NCBI RefSeq assembly: GCF_047730165.1
Contig: NZ_CP159834.1
Location: 992,001 to 1,056,000 of the forward strand
Reading direction: 5' to 3'
Source of the DNA: Patiriisocius sp047730165
Lineage (GTDB): Bacteria > Bacteroidota > Bacteroidia > Flavobacteriales > Flavobacteriaceae
DNA: 64,000 bases
The notes beneath the pieces were generated by a model. That model was not told the origin of the DNA, ran no database searches, and saw only the letters and a program-made list of their open reading frames with translations. How positions within the stretch are numbered: the stretch's first letter is position 1; each line of letters begins with the position of its first letter. Below are positions 53,063 through 61,931 of this stretch, in pieces. The translations under genes and the position numbers were made by a program.

Positions 53063-54070
53063 TTAGAATTGACTAATCTTCTTCATCGTTTTTGCGATGT
53101 CTTTCTTTGTTTTTCTAAGCTTTCCTTCACTTGCCGTTCTGTATTGGATGTATCCACGACCAGTAAACTCATACAGGGTTCCAGAATCGCTATGAAAAAG
53201 TTCAATCGTCTGATCATTGACAACGCTTAGTTCAAAATATTCATTGCCTAGATAATCATAATCCAATGTTAAATATTTTAAACGCTCTGTCCCTGACACA
53301 TCATCTACATTGTAGATTCCTGTGTAATCCCAGTAAAGATCATATGGGTGTATTCCATTTTGGTCTTGCGAACTTTGAAAGTTACCATCGCCACCACCAG
53401 GTATAAAGGCTAGGTAGTTTTCGTAGTCAAATTCATTTAAGTTACCATACTCACTGGTAAGCGTTTTTTCCCAAGCATCATATTCCTGTAAGAAATAATG
53501 GATGTTTCTATAGAATACGGTATCATAATCAAAGGTGTTTCTTTGATATCCCTCTAGCACATAACTTATGTTCTGTTGTGGAAAAAATAGCTCAATCTCA
53601 AAATCATTTAACTGAGTCACTTTAAAAGAATAGAATCCATCTATATCGTGATCTACCTCGAGCGTGTTACCATAGGTGTCATAATACCCAACGTCTATCC
53701 CAAAACCGTTTCCTTGACTCCCAAAACCTACTAGGTTATTGTTAGCAAATATTTTTCCATTTCTAAATGAAACAGTAAATGCTTTCTGCAAGAATGGGAT
53801 ATTTCCATTACCTGTGGTGCGTTCTATATCTACGTACCACAATTCATAAGACCCTACCAATTCTGCTAATGTGATTGCAGGAATTGGATCTACGTGATTG
53901 TCTGCTACGATTACCTCTGTATAACAAGAAGTAAATAAGGTTGCTACCAGTGCTAAGCCAAAAAATAGTTTGGTCGTTTTAATACGTAGATAATTTTTTA
54001 TTAAATAAGAAGATTGATTGACTAAATTCACATTCTTCAATTCGTTTCGATGTTTTGATATCCATTTCAT
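53063..54070 (-). CDS. Flavobacterial lipoprotein, function unknown
   Basis: 335 residues from an ATG giving a long N-region then hydrophobic KLFFGLALVATLFTSC (lipobox Cys about 49). The true start may lie closer to the signal; no ATG is available between. Mature part is beta-rich with AITLAELVGSYELWYVDIER, many Asp/Tyr and a basic C-terminus (KLRKTKKDIAKTMKKISQF). From memory, relatives downstream of nadD are often labelled nicotinic acid mononucleotide adenyltransferase; nothing here supports that activity. Periplasmic; role unknown. Confidence 0.72.
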   Translation of the reverse strand: MKWISKHRNELKNVNLVNQSSYLIKNYLRIKTTKLFFGLALVATLFTSCYTEVIVADNHVDPIPAITLAELVGSYELWYVDIERTTGNGNIPFLQKAFTVSFRNGKIFANNNLVGFGSQGNGFGIDVGYYDTYGNTLEVDHDIDGFYSFKVTQLNDFEIELFFPQQNISYVLEGYQRNTFDYDTVFYRNIHYFLQEYDAWEKTLTSEYGNLNEFDYENYLAFIPGGGDGNFQSSQDQNGIHPYDLYWDYTGIYNVDDVSGTERLKYLTLDYDYLGNEYFELSVVNDQTIELFHSDSGTLYEFTGRGYIQYRTASEGKLRKTKKDIAKTMKKISQF

Positions 54071-54289
54071 AATTCCTGTATTTAAAATTTCTACTATGGA
54101 AATTCCACAAACTATGCCAAACTCTTAAAGACTTATAGATCAAATAGTTGCTTCTATGTGTGTGGATGTTTAAATGATAAGGAAGCAAGTGATTTATTGT
54201 TTCTGAAAAGTTCTAGGTCCTTTATTTAGCGTTAAAATTTCAGAAAAAACACTTTTTATTGGCTGCAAAAATTAAACACTTGTCAATCA

Positions 54290-54322
54290 TTGCGAACAAA
54301 TGACTGTTATCGCTTACTTTTG
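54290..54322 (+). promoter_or_regulatory. Promoter of gpsA (-33 and -7)
   Basis: TTG at 54290-54292, 22 bases, then TACTTTTG at 54315-54322. The best match in the window to the full TTG-N(17-23)-TAnnTTTG promoter. ATG 22 bases on. Confidence 0.65.
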
Positions 54323-54344
54323 AAAATTGACTAAGCTAAATTAA

Positions 54345-55349
54345 ATGAAAGAAAACCCAAAGTTTGCAGTAATAGGTGGTGGTAGTTGGGCTACGGCTAT
54401 AGTAAAAATGCTCTGTGAAAACCTGGAAGAAGTAGGCTGGTATATGCGCAACGCAAGCGCTATAGAACATATTAAAAAAGAACAACACAACCCAAATTAC
54501 CTGAGTGCGGTTGAGTTTAAGCCAGCACAGTTAAAACTGAGCAACGACATAAATGAGCTTGTGGACTATGCAGATGTTCTCATATTTGTAGTGCCTTCTG
54601 CTTTTATATACAGTGAGTTAGCGGCTTTAACGGTTTCATTGGAGCATAAGATTATATTTTCTGCAATAAAAGGTATTGTACCTGAAACAAGCCTTATCGT
54701 AGGAGATCATTTTAACACCCATCTAGGGGTTCCTTTTCATGATATTGGGGTTATTTCAGGCCCTTGTCACGCAGAAGAAGTGGCATTAGAGCGATTGTCA
54801 TATTTAACTATTGCTTGTGCAGATGAAGACAAAGCAAAACTTCTGGCAAAACATTTAAGTTGTAATTACATAAAATGTACCACCAGCGATGATGTAATGG
54901 GAACAGAGTATGCCGCGATGCTTAAAAACATTTATGCCATTTCTGCTGGGATCGCGCACGGATTGGGGTATGGAGATAATTTTCAGGCGGTGTTAATGAG
55001 CAACGCCATTAGAGAAATGAAGCGCTATGTAAAGAAAGCACATAAAATGAAACGTGACATTAATGACTCTGCCTATCTAGGAGATTTATTGGTCACAGGA
55101 TACTCGGTTTTTAGCCGAAATAGGATGTTCGGTAATATGATAGGAAAAGGGTACACCGTAAAAAGCGCGATGATGGAGATGAGCATGGTTGCAGAAGGTT
55201 ATTATGCAACAAAAAGTGCCTATACATTGAATAAGACCAAAGGTAAGAAGAAAGCAAAAACGCCCATAATCAATGCGATTTACGACATTCTGTATGACAA
55301 GAAAGATCCAAAAAAGATTTTTAAAAGTCTAACTGAAAAGTTAAATTAA
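54345..55349 (+). CDS. gpsA: Glycerol-3-phosphate dehydrogenase (NAD(P)+)
   Basis: Reduces dihydroxyacetone phosphate to sn-glycerol-3-phosphate, the start of phospholipid synthesis. 334 residues: Rossmann VIGGGSWATAIVK (G-x-x-x-W variant), VVPSAFIYSELAAL, KGIVPETSLIVGDH, the active-site LKNIYAISAGIAHGLGYGDN (Lys) and the C-terminal helical domain. Single gene, own promoter. Confidence 0.95.
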   Translation: MKENPKFAVIGGGSWATAIVKMLCENLEEVGWYMRNASAIEHIKKEQHNPNYLSAVEFKPAQLKLSNDINELVDYADVLIFVVPSAFIYSELAALTVSLEHKIIFSAIKGIVPETSLIVGDHFNTHLGVPFHDIGVISGPCHAEEVALERLSYLTIACADEDKAKLLAKHLSCNYIKCTTSDDVMGTEYAAMLKNIYAISAGIAHGLGYGDNFQAVLMSNAIREMKRYVKKAHKMKRDINDSAYLGDLLVTGYSVFSRNRMFGNMIGKGYTVKSAMMEMSMVAEGYYATKSAYTLNKTKGKKKAKTPIINAIYDILYDKKDPKKIFKSLTEKLN

Positions 55350-55433
55350 AACCGCAGTGCAACGGTGAGACAGACCCAATAAAATAAAAAGCGGCGAGCT
55401 TATCTAAATTCCATTTATTTGGGTCGGAAATAG

Positions 55434-55829
55434 CTAGCGTGCTAAAACGCCCTTTTTATCCATCACTGGCAAAGTAACAGCATTTTCTTCTGCAATAGAA
55501 TAGCGTGGCAACTCAAAGCGTCTGTCATACATCTTGATACCAATAAAGTAGGTAGTGCTAAAAAAGTTATCAAGTTTAAAAACACTTTCTTCTATAAACT
55601 CAATTTTAGCATAGCCCTTAGCAGGAACTATGGCAATCGTTTTACGAAAAGGAGATGTCATATCTTTCTCATCATAGCCTTGAGTTACGATAAGAACCGT
55701 TTCTATAGGTAGTGAGCCATTATTAATGAGGTATATATTCCAGTCGTGTGTTTTGTAATCTTCGTTAAATTCCAATACAGCGGCAACGTAAATATCTTTA
55801 ACTTCTGGGATGTCTATATCTTTTCTCAA
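55434..55829 (-). CDS. Conserved flavobacterial protein, function unknown
   Basis: 131 residues, no signal or membrane segment. Reads like a single beta-sandwich (KDIYVAAVLEFNEDYKTHDW, ETVLIVTQGYDEKD, and a TTYFIGIKMYDRRFELPRY stretch). Homologues next to pheS are sometimes labelled phenylalanyl-tRNA synthetase subunit; this is context, not homology to the enzyme. It follows pheS by 18 bases on the same strand. Confidence 0.7.
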   Translation of the reverse strand: MRKDIDIPEVKDIYVAAVLEFNEDYKTHDWNIYLINNGSLPIETVLIVTQGYDEKDMTSPFRKTIAIVPAKGYAKIEFIEESVFKLDNFFSTTYFIGIKMYDRRFELPRYSIAEENAVTLPVMDKKGVLAR

Positions 55830-55847
55830 AGGATGGCGTTTAATGTA

Positions 55848-56867
55848 TTATATAGAAGCCTTAAACTGCTCTAAGAACCTCAGATCATTCTCACTTAACA
55901 TTCTAATGTCTGGAATCTGGTGAAGCAATAATGCGATCCTATCGATACCCATCCCAAAAGCAAAGCCCGAGTATTCTGTAGGGTCAATCCCGCAGTTTTT
56001 AAGTACGTTAGGGTCAACCATTCCGCAGCCCATAATCTCTAACCAGCCAGTACCTTTGGTCATTTTATAATCTGTTTCGGTTTCTAGTCCCCAATACACA
56101 TCTACTTCTGCACTAGGCTCTGTAAATGGAAAGTATGATGGTCGTAATCTAATCTTAGATTTCCCGAACATTTCCGTAGTAAAATATTGTAATGTTTGCT
56201 TTAAGTCGGCAAAACTCACGCCTTTGTCCACGTATAATCCTTCTACTTGATGAAAGAAACAATGGGAACGCGCAGATATGGCTTCGTTACGAAATACACG
56301 ACCTGGAGAGATCGTACGTATAGGTGGTTGGTTGTTTTCCATATACCTAACCTGAACAGAAGAGGTGTGCGTTCGCAACAACACATCTGGATCTTTCTCT
56401 ACAAAAAATGTATCCTGCATATCACGTGCTGGATGGTATTCTGGCAGATTTAATGCCGTAAAATTATGCCAGTCATCTTCAATTTCTGGGCCTTCAGATA
56501 CATTAAAACCGATGCGTGCAAAGATGTCTGTGATTTTATTTTTAACCAGTGAAATAGGATGTCTAGAGCCAAGAGCAATGGGTTCTCCTGGGCGGGATAG
56601 ATCGCCATAAACACCTTTAGATTCTTCTTGAGAAGCTAAGGCTTCTTTTAAGGCATTAACTTTTTCTGTAGCTGCATTTTTTAAAGTGTTTACCGCTTGA
56701 CCAAATTCTTTCTTCTGCTCATTAGGCACTTCTTTAAAGGCCGCAAAAAAGTCATTGAGGAGTCCTTTCTTTCCCAGATATTTTATTCTGAAATTTTCAA
56801 TTTCCTCAACATTTGTGCTGCTGAAGGCCTCTACTGCTACTATTTGGCTTTTAATTTTTTCTATCAT
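55848..56867 (-). CDS. pheS: Phenylalanyl-tRNA synthetase alpha subunit
   Basis: Class II synthetase; pairs with PheT (not in window) to charge tRNA-Phe. 339 residues: N-terminal coiled-coil tRNA-binding part, HPISLVKNKITDIFARIGFN, motif 2 RTISPGRVFRNEAISARSH, LRPSYFPFTEPSAEVDV and motif 3 FAFGMGIDRIALL. Followed by the small conserved gene. Confidence 0.97.
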   Translation of the reverse strand: MIEKIKSQIVAVEAFSSTNVEEIENFRIKYLGKKGLLNDFFAAFKEVPNEQKKEFGQAVNTLKNAATEKVNALKEALASQEESKGVYGDLSRPGEPIALGSRHPISLVKNKITDIFARIGFNVSEGPEIEDDWHNFTALNLPEYHPARDMQDTFFVEKDPDVLLRTHTSSVQVRYMENNQPPIRTISPGRVFRNEAISARSHCFFHQVEGLYVDKGVSFADLKQTLQYFTTEMFGKSKIRLRPSYFPFTEPSAEVDVYWGLETETDYKMTKGTGWLEIMGCGMVDPNVLKNCGIDPTEYSGFAFGMGIDRIALLLHQIPDIRMLSENDLRFLEQFKASI

Positions 56868-56970
56868 CGTCGCAAATTTCTTCGGTTAGAAGAGTGGTTT
56901 TCATTTGGGGTAAAATTACGGAACTTTATATGAAACCAAATATAAAATGATGGTTCATTAAAATGCAAGC

Positions 56971-57462
56971 TTAATTTAGTGATTCATTAGCGCCTATGGT
57001 TATGCTATATTTTGTTTGAGTCTTATATCCCTTTAAAATGTTGGGAGCTTTTAATCCGCCATAAATTAATCCTGCAGCAGGAGCTAAAAGTATTAACGCT
57101 TCGGGAGAAGTTGTTAGGACTGCTATAAGCACACTAAAACCTACTGTTATTATTCCTAAGTATGTAATTGCACTTCCCACAAGAATCCCATATAATCGTG
57201 GATGCCTTTTAATTTTTGCAACGGAAGATAATGCGATAGTATTTTCATCTATTAGAATAGTATCCGCATCAATAATTATAAAATTACCCGTGATTCTATC
57301 TCCCTCAATTGTTTTAATTCTAATTCGTTTATTTTCTTTGATGAATCTTGATTCAGCAGTTTCATTGTCAGTAATGTGAAGGCCCTTATCTTGAGCTACC
57401 ATTGCAGTATGCAATAACAAAGCTAACATGTTAATAATTAGAATTCTAATAGTAAGTTTCAT
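56971..57462 (-). CDS. Small exported membrane-associated protein, unknown
   Basis: 163 residues: signal peptide (ends TAMVAQ), an SH3/LSM-like small beta domain (IRIKTIEGDRITGNFIIIDA, DTILIDENTIALSSVAKIK), then two hydrophobic helices (about 93-130). The pattern of a small strand domain followed by two helices is common in uncharacterised Bacteroidota proteins. Starts 1 base after the gene upstream, so it is in an operon with it. Confidence 0.65.
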   Translation of the reverse strand: MKLTIRILIINMLALLLHTAMVAQDKGLHITDNETAESRFIKENKRIRIKTIEGDRITGNFIIIDADTILIDENTIALSSVAKIKRHPRLYGILVGSAITYLGIITVGFSVLIAVLTTSPEALILLAPAAGLIYGGLKAPNILKGYKTQTKYSITIGANESLN

Positions 57463-57463
57463 A

Positions 57464-57820
57464 TTATTTGATTACTTCTTTGTCTACAAAGTATTGAACA
57501 ATCGCGTCTTTCATTAGTACACTCTGCTCCCCAGCTTTAAGTGGCGGAAGTTGCTCTAGGATCTTATAATGCGGCCAGCCTTTATCATCAAAGAACTCAA
57601 ACTCATAGTACCCAAATGGCTCTAGTAATCTACAGATAGCGATGTGCATCAAGTTGATTTTTTCATCCTTTTTAAACTCGCGATGCAGCTGTCCTAGTTC
57701 TTGGACACCAATAAGATAAATAATAGCATCTAAGTCCAGTCTATCTCCATCTGCAAAGCGGTCACTCAGCAATTTTACAACTGCTTCCCATCTTTCTTTT
57801 AATTGTTCGTCTCTAGCCAC
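57464..57820 (-). CDS. Conserved small cytosolic protein, unknown
   Basis: 118 residues, no signal, mainly alpha/beta (DLDAIIYLIGVQELGQLHRE, MHIAICRLLEPFGYYEFEF, DDKGWPHYKILEQLPPL). I recognise it as a widely conserved Bacteroidota hypothetical but know no function. One base separates it from the membrane protein gene. Confidence 0.7.
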   Translation of the reverse strand: MARDEQLKERWEAVVKLLSDRFADGDRLDLDAIIYLIGVQELGQLHREFKKDEKINLMHIAICRLLEPFGYYEFEFFDDKGWPHYKILEQLPPLKAGEQSVLMKDAIVQYFVDKEVIK

Positions 57821-57999
57821 TTTTCCGTAAATCGTTATAAGTTAAATGTAAATCGAAGATTGTTAGTTGCGTAAATCACGATGCGCCACTAATCTAGCAA
57901 AGATAAATATTACCATCCATTCTTACCACTTTCGTCACTAATCAATAAAATACATATTACGTATCTTGCTAGTTGAACTTTAAATTAAAACGTGTGACT

Positions 58000-58581
58000 A
58001 TGAACATTGTAGATATCATCTTAGGAATCATTTTGTTATTTGCTTTTTACAAAGGTGCAAAACAGGGGTTATTCGTGACTTTAGCTTCATTAATTGGACT
58101 AGTCTTAGGAGTTATAGGGGCGGTTTATTTTTCTGACTATGCAGCAGATTATCTAGTAGAAAACGTGAGTTGGTCTGAGCAAGTCATTAATCTTGTTGCT
58201 TTTGCGATCACATTTTTAGTAATTGTTTTTGTAATAGGTCTAGCAGGAAAGGCACTTACCAAAGTGGCAGATTTTGCGGCTTTAGGGCTTGTGAATAAAA
58301 TTTTAGGCGGTATTTTTAATGCGCTCAAATATGGTTTTATTGTCTCTGTGATATTTATGTTTATCAACGCCTCTTCTGCAGTCAGTGGTTTTATTATCTC
58401 TGAAGAAAAAAAGGAAGCCTCTATGTTATATGAGCCGGTGGCCTCATTAGCTCCTTTAGTATTGCCGCATATTTTAGAAAAGGTAGACGAGTTGAAGCCT
58501 GACAAAGATAAATATGATGAAGACAATGACGATAAAGACAACCCTCCAATTCAGGATGGAGTAATGAATGAAGATCTTTAG
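58000..58581 (+). CDS. CvpA-family membrane protein
   Basis: 193 residues with four transmembrane helices (NIVDIILGIILLFAFYKGAK, TLASLIGLVLGVIGAVYFS, LVAFAITFLVIVFVIGLAGK, ALKYGFIVSVIFMFINAS) and an acidic charged tail. The GAKQGLFVTLASLIG signature is that of CvpA (colicin V production). A start 27 bases upstream would add MNFKLKRVT; the ATG used is preferred. Role is envelope-related but unclear. Confidence 0.88.
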   Translation: MNIVDIILGIILLFAFYKGAKQGLFVTLASLIGLVLGVIGAVYFSDYAADYLVENVSWSEQVINLVAFAITFLVIVFVIGLAGKALTKVADFAALGLVNKILGGIFNALKYGFIVSVIFMFINASSAVSGFIISEEKKEASMLYEPVASLAPLVLPHILEKVDELKPDKDKYDEDNDDKDNPPIQDGVMNEDL

Positions 58582-58609
58582 TCGAAGAAATATTAATTCA
58601 AAAAAAGTA

Positions 58610-58645
58610 AAATCCCAAGCTTCAAATAATTGAAACTTGGGATTT
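58610..58645 (+). terminator. Terminator of the cvpA-like gene
   Basis: 16-bp arms (AAATCCCAAGCTTCAA; one mismatch with its partner) and a 4-base loop, followed by TTAATTT; shared with the convergent SulP gene. Confidence 0.8.
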
Positions 58646-58678
58646 TTAATTTAAGCTTGCCTACTAATAGGTATTTGA

Positions 58679-60526
58679 TTACGCTACGTCTTCTATATTA
58701 TTATCAATATAGATCAGGGCTTCTTTAAACTTCGGAAAGATGCGACGCTTAGGGATAAGGTCTGGAATGATATCAATGTTTTCCATCAATACTCTTGGTT
58801 GCTCCATCAGCCCAACAAATAATACCTTTACATCTTCCTTATTTAACCTTAAAAGGAGTTCTTCCATTGCGTATAATCCAGATTGATCGATGTATGAAAC
58901 CTTTCCCATTCTAATGATTAGATGTGTCGCTGTGGTTGGTATTTGCGTAGCCAATTCTTGAAAATCGCTGGTATTTCCGAAGAAAAGCGGACCCGCTAGA
59001 CGTTTTATAAAAACTTCTTCTTTCAATGCTTTAGGAAGTTCAACTTCATCTATCCAAGGTAATGATAGCTCATCTGCATTTTGAAGCGGCACTATTTTAG
59101 ATCTGCTTGCAGTGGAGTCCCCAATCTTTTTCATAAACACAAGTGCTGCGAGTACGAGACCAATCCCTACAGCATACACTAAATCCCAAAAGACGGATAG
59201 TAGCAATACTACAATCATTATCAATGTTTCACTGCGAGGCATGTTTGGAATTGCTTTTAACCCTTTATAGTCCATAACACCAATACCTACTGTTATCAAA
59301 ATACCTGCTAAAACAGCCGCAGGAATTTGTGAAGCAATGGGTGCCATTGCGAGGGTAATAATTAGTAAAACAATGGATGCGATCATACCAGAAAGTTTTG
59401 TTGTACCACCACTATTTATATTTACAACCGTTCTTATGGTTGCACCGGCTCCAGGAAGACCCCCAAATAAAGAAGCGACACTGTTACCAATCCCTTGCCC
59501 TATTAATTCTTGATTAGGATTATGCCTAGTCTTCGTCATGTTATCTGCAACAACCGATGTTAGTAATGAGTCAATTGCTCCTAAGAACGATAATGTCAAT
59601 GCTGTAAATATATAAGGTGAGATTTCACCAAATTTGAAATTGGTGAACATATCGAGGTTCAGCCCAGGAAATCCAGAAGGAATATTTTCTATGGGGATAT
59701 AATCCCATTTTAAAAAATAAGCGCTTAATGAAACCAGGACGAGTGCAACTAATGTGCTGGGCACTTTAGTGGTAATTCTTTTAAATCCAAAAATGATAAA
59801 AATAGTAGCAAAGGCAAGACCTACTTCAAGCCATTTTATATTTTCTATAGCTCTCGGGATAGACTTTATGGATCCTAAGACACCAGATCCAGATCCTGTT
59901 GCAAGTATCTGAGCTTCTTGATTGATATCATCACTCGTAATCATTTTTGCGCGAGCCAAGGTCTCTTCAAAATCCTTTATTACGAGGATTCCTTCTTCCG
60001 CTTCTTCTTTTAAGATTTTATCAAGTAATACTTCTTCTGCTTGAGGGGTGTATTGGACTATTAAATCACTGTCAGTTTTAGAGTAATACCCTAAGACTGG
60101 TAAGACTTGTGTAATTAAAATAATGACTCCAATAGCAGTCATAAATCCAGAAACCACAGGGTAGGGAATATATTTGATATATTTACCGAGCCCAATGAGT
60201 CCTAAACATATCTGGAATAATCCAGCCAAAAGGAACACTAATAAGATATAAGGAATTGCCTGCTCAATACTACCATTATTTGCAGCAACAATACCAGCAA
60301 TCACTACCATAGATACGGCAGTCATTGGCGCAGTAGGCCCTGAAATTTGTGTGTTTGTCCCTCCAAAAAGCGAAGCAAAGAACCCAATCATAATGGCTCC
60401 ATATAATCCTGCACTTGGTCCTAATCCAGACTGTACTCCAAAAGCTAACGCTAGTGGCAGTGCAACGATACCCGCGGTAATGCCGCCAAAGAGATTGCCA
60501 CGGAGATTTGTAAAGATATTCTTCAT
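58679..60526 (-). CDS. SulP transporter B (putative bicarbonate or anion)
   Basis: 615 residues: SulP core (GGITAGIVALPLALAFGV, GPSAGLYGAIMIGFF, ISGPTAPMTAVS, and the TIRTVVNINSGGTTKLSG stretch) and C-terminal STAS domain (about 510-610). It is about 90 residues longer than the paralog at 61932, mainly because of a charged insert near residues 150-215 (KILKEEAEEGILVIKDFEET) between membrane segments. Linkage to carbonic anhydrase points to bicarbonate uptake as with BicA, by inference. It lies after carbonic anhydrase, with a hairpin between. Confidence 0.9.
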   Translation of the reverse strand: MKNIFTNLRGNLFGGITAGIVALPLALAFGVQSGLGPSAGLYGAIMIGFFASLFGGTNTQISGPTAPMTAVSMVVIAGIVAANNGSIEQAIPYILLVFLLAGLFQICLGLIGLGKYIKYIPYPVVSGFMTAIGVIILITQVLPVLGYYSKTDSDLIVQYTPQAEEVLLDKILKEEAEEGILVIKDFEETLARAKMITSDDINQEAQILATGSGSGVLGSIKSIPRAIENIKWLEVGLAFATIFIIFGFKRITTKVPSTLVALVLVSLSAYFLKWDYIPIENIPSGFPGLNLDMFTNFKFGEISPYIFTALTLSFLGAIDSLLTSVVADNMTKTRHNPNQELIGQGIGNSVASLFGGLPGAGATIRTVVNINSGGTTKLSGMIASIVLLIITLAMAPIASQIPAAVLAGILITVGIGVMDYKGLKAIPNMPRSETLIMIVVLLLSVFWDLVYAVGIGLVLAALVFMKKIGDSTASRSKIVPLQNADELSLPWIDEVELPKALKEEVFIKRLAGPLFFGNTSDFQELATQIPTTATHLIIRMGKVSYIDQSGLYAMEELLLRLNKEDVKVLFVGLMEQPRVLMENIDIIPDLIPKRRIFPKFKEALIYIDNNIEDVA

Positions 60527-60555
60527 GCTTTGATTTTTAAAGTTGAGTAAATTTA

Positions 60556-60596
60556 ATGAAAAAAGGTCGGAACTTTACGTTTCAACCTTTTTTCAT
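60556..60596 (-). terminator. Hairpin between carbonic anhydrase and SulP B
   Basis: ATGAAAAAAGGT and ACCTTTTTTCAT (12-bp arms, 17-base loop) between the two genes. May end carbonic anhydrase transcripts partly, lowering SulP levels. Confidence 0.65.
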
Positions 60597-60617
60597 CATT
60601 ATCTTTAATTAGATTTC

Positions 60618-61247
60618 TTAATCTAGAAAATCAATTTTTCCAGAAGCCACATCATAAACAGCGCCAACGATAATGATTTCATTACCAGCTTCCATATCTG
60701 TTAGTACTTGGCTATTCGCTTTAATTTGATCTATGGATACCTGTACATTTTTATATACGACCTCACCTACAAACTTATCGTTTGAACCAGTACGTGCTGC
60801 GGTATCAGTTGGTTCTTTTACAGCTTTTACGGCTGGCTTTATTTTAGCAAGTAACGGTGTAATGTTGCCTAGCTTTACATCGTCACAGGCTCCTTTTACT
60901 GCGCCACAAGCAGTATGCCCTAAGACAACTACTACTTTAGATCCAGCTACTTTACAACCGTACTCGATGCTGCCTAGAATATCTTCATTAACGATATTAC
61001 CAGCAACACGGACGCTAAAAATATCACCAATTCCTTGGTCAAAAACAAGCTCTGCCGGTACACGAGAATCAATACAACTTAAGATAACTGCAAATGGAAA
61101 TTGGCCATCGCTCGTTTCATTTACCTGTTGTAATAAGTTACGATTTGCTTTTAGATTGTTTTGAAATCGCTCATTCCCCTCTTTTAAAAATTGTAATGAT
61201 TTTTCTGGAGTCATCGTAGCCTGCGTTTCTTTTGTATGTGTTTTCAT
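60618..61247 (-). CDS. Beta-class carbonic anhydrase
   Basis: CO2 + H2O to bicarbonate, zinc enzyme. 209 residues; ligands C58 and D60 in SCIDSR, R62, H111 and C114 in VLGHTACGAVKGAC. No signal, so cytosolic. An ATG 33 bases downstream is an alternative start. Follows the small IVLPPPE protein and precedes SulP B. Confidence 0.95.
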   Translation of the reverse strand: MKTHTKETQATMTPEKSLQFLKEGNERFQNNLKANRNLLQQVNETSDGQFPFAVILSCIDSRVPAELVFDQGIGDIFSVRVAGNIVNEDILGSIEYGCKVAGSKVVVVLGHTACGAVKGACDDVKLGNITPLLAKIKPAVKAVKEPTDTAARTGSNDKFVGEVVYKNVQVSIDQIKANSQVLTDMEAGNEIIIVGAVYDVASGKIDFLD

Positions 61248-61324
61248 TGGTGTAAATATTATGATTATATAAGTTGGCTTTCCGAAATTATTCGAAAAGA
61301 TACACTAAAATGTTTTTAAAGGGT

Positions 61325-61630
61325 TTAGGAAAATAGCCCTCGTTCAGGAGGAGGGAGCACAATCTCATGAGAGAGATTTTGATAATCATCACTGCTGAAG
61401 AAGATGTTGTTTCTTTTTACTTCGGAAAGTTTAAGAACACCTGTTTTGTGCTGCTGAAATATATACCGTAATGTCTCCATTACTTTCTCGCCATTATTTT
61501 TATTTTCTTCTTCCTCTAAAATTTCAACAAGATTCATTGAAATATCACAATCAAAAATAGTTGTCGCAGCAGGCGCAACGATAGCTGTTGAAACAGAAAT
61601 TAAGAATAAAATATGAAAAAATGTTTTCAA
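61325..61630 (-). CDS. Small exported protein B, IVLPPPE family
   Basis: 101 residues, starting from TTG (MKTFFHILFLISVSTAIVAP; no ATG available). One N-terminal hydrophobic segment, then a charged EEEENKNNGEK stretch and a C-terminal tail with HEIVLPPPERG. It is a paralog of the protein at 63591 (same MKTxxHIL start, same IVLPPPE end, same place ahead of a SulP gene). Likely periplasmic or membrane-anchored; function unknown, family unrecognised. Confidence 0.7.
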   Translation of the reverse strand: MKTFFHILFLISVSTAIVAPAATTIFDCDISMNLVEILEEEENKNNGEKVMETLRYIFQQHKTGVLKLSEVKRNNIFFSSDDYQNLSHEIVLPPPERGLFS

Positions 61631-61686
61631 GAATAAGATTTCAGTCTCCGGTAAAAATACGGCTAATCTTCAGTTAAAAAAATGAT

Positions 61687-61800
61687 TTATAAAGTCTTTA
61701 ACGTTTCCGAAGGAACCCATCCTTCTTTACCTTGTACAATGCTGACTTGGCGCCAGTAATCTTGGATTTAATAAGCTATACCGTAGTAGATTTGTGAAGT
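61687..61800 (-). pseudogene. Decayed 3' end of an SH3-domain gene
   Basis: In one frame: TSQIYYGIAY, a TAA at 61768-61770, then IQDYWRQVSIVQGKEGWVPS and ETLKTL before the stop at 61687-61689. The part from GKEGWVPSETLK is nearly the same as GKEGWMPLETLK at the window's right edge. Further upstream the other frame reads LLGSKTKFELHKSTTV, suggesting a frameshift. Only about 40 codons remain. Confidence 0.7.
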
Positions 61801-61868
61801 TCAAATTTAGTTTTACTACCTAAGAGAGGTGCTCTTATTTATCTTCACACTAAGGATAAAAACATAGC

Positions 61869-61922
61869 GTAGAAAACTAGCACGACATTGCTTCAATTAT
61901 CGCAAACACGCTAGTTTTCTAC
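61869..61922 (-). terminator. Terminator after SulP A
   Basis: 13-bp perfect arms GTAGAAAACTAGC and complement with a long (28-base) loop; on the minus strand a GTTTTTAT run follows nearby. Confidence 0.65.
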
Positions 61923-61931
61923 AGTTATGTT

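Noticed and set aside
58149..58541. 130-residue Ser-rich minus-strand frame
   Set aside because: Shadow of the CvpA-like gene; Ser runs come from the antisense of Asp/Lys-rich codons and strand bias.
60733..61164. 143-residue plus-strand frame
   Set aside because: Antisense to the carbonic anhydrase, which has all of its zinc ligands.
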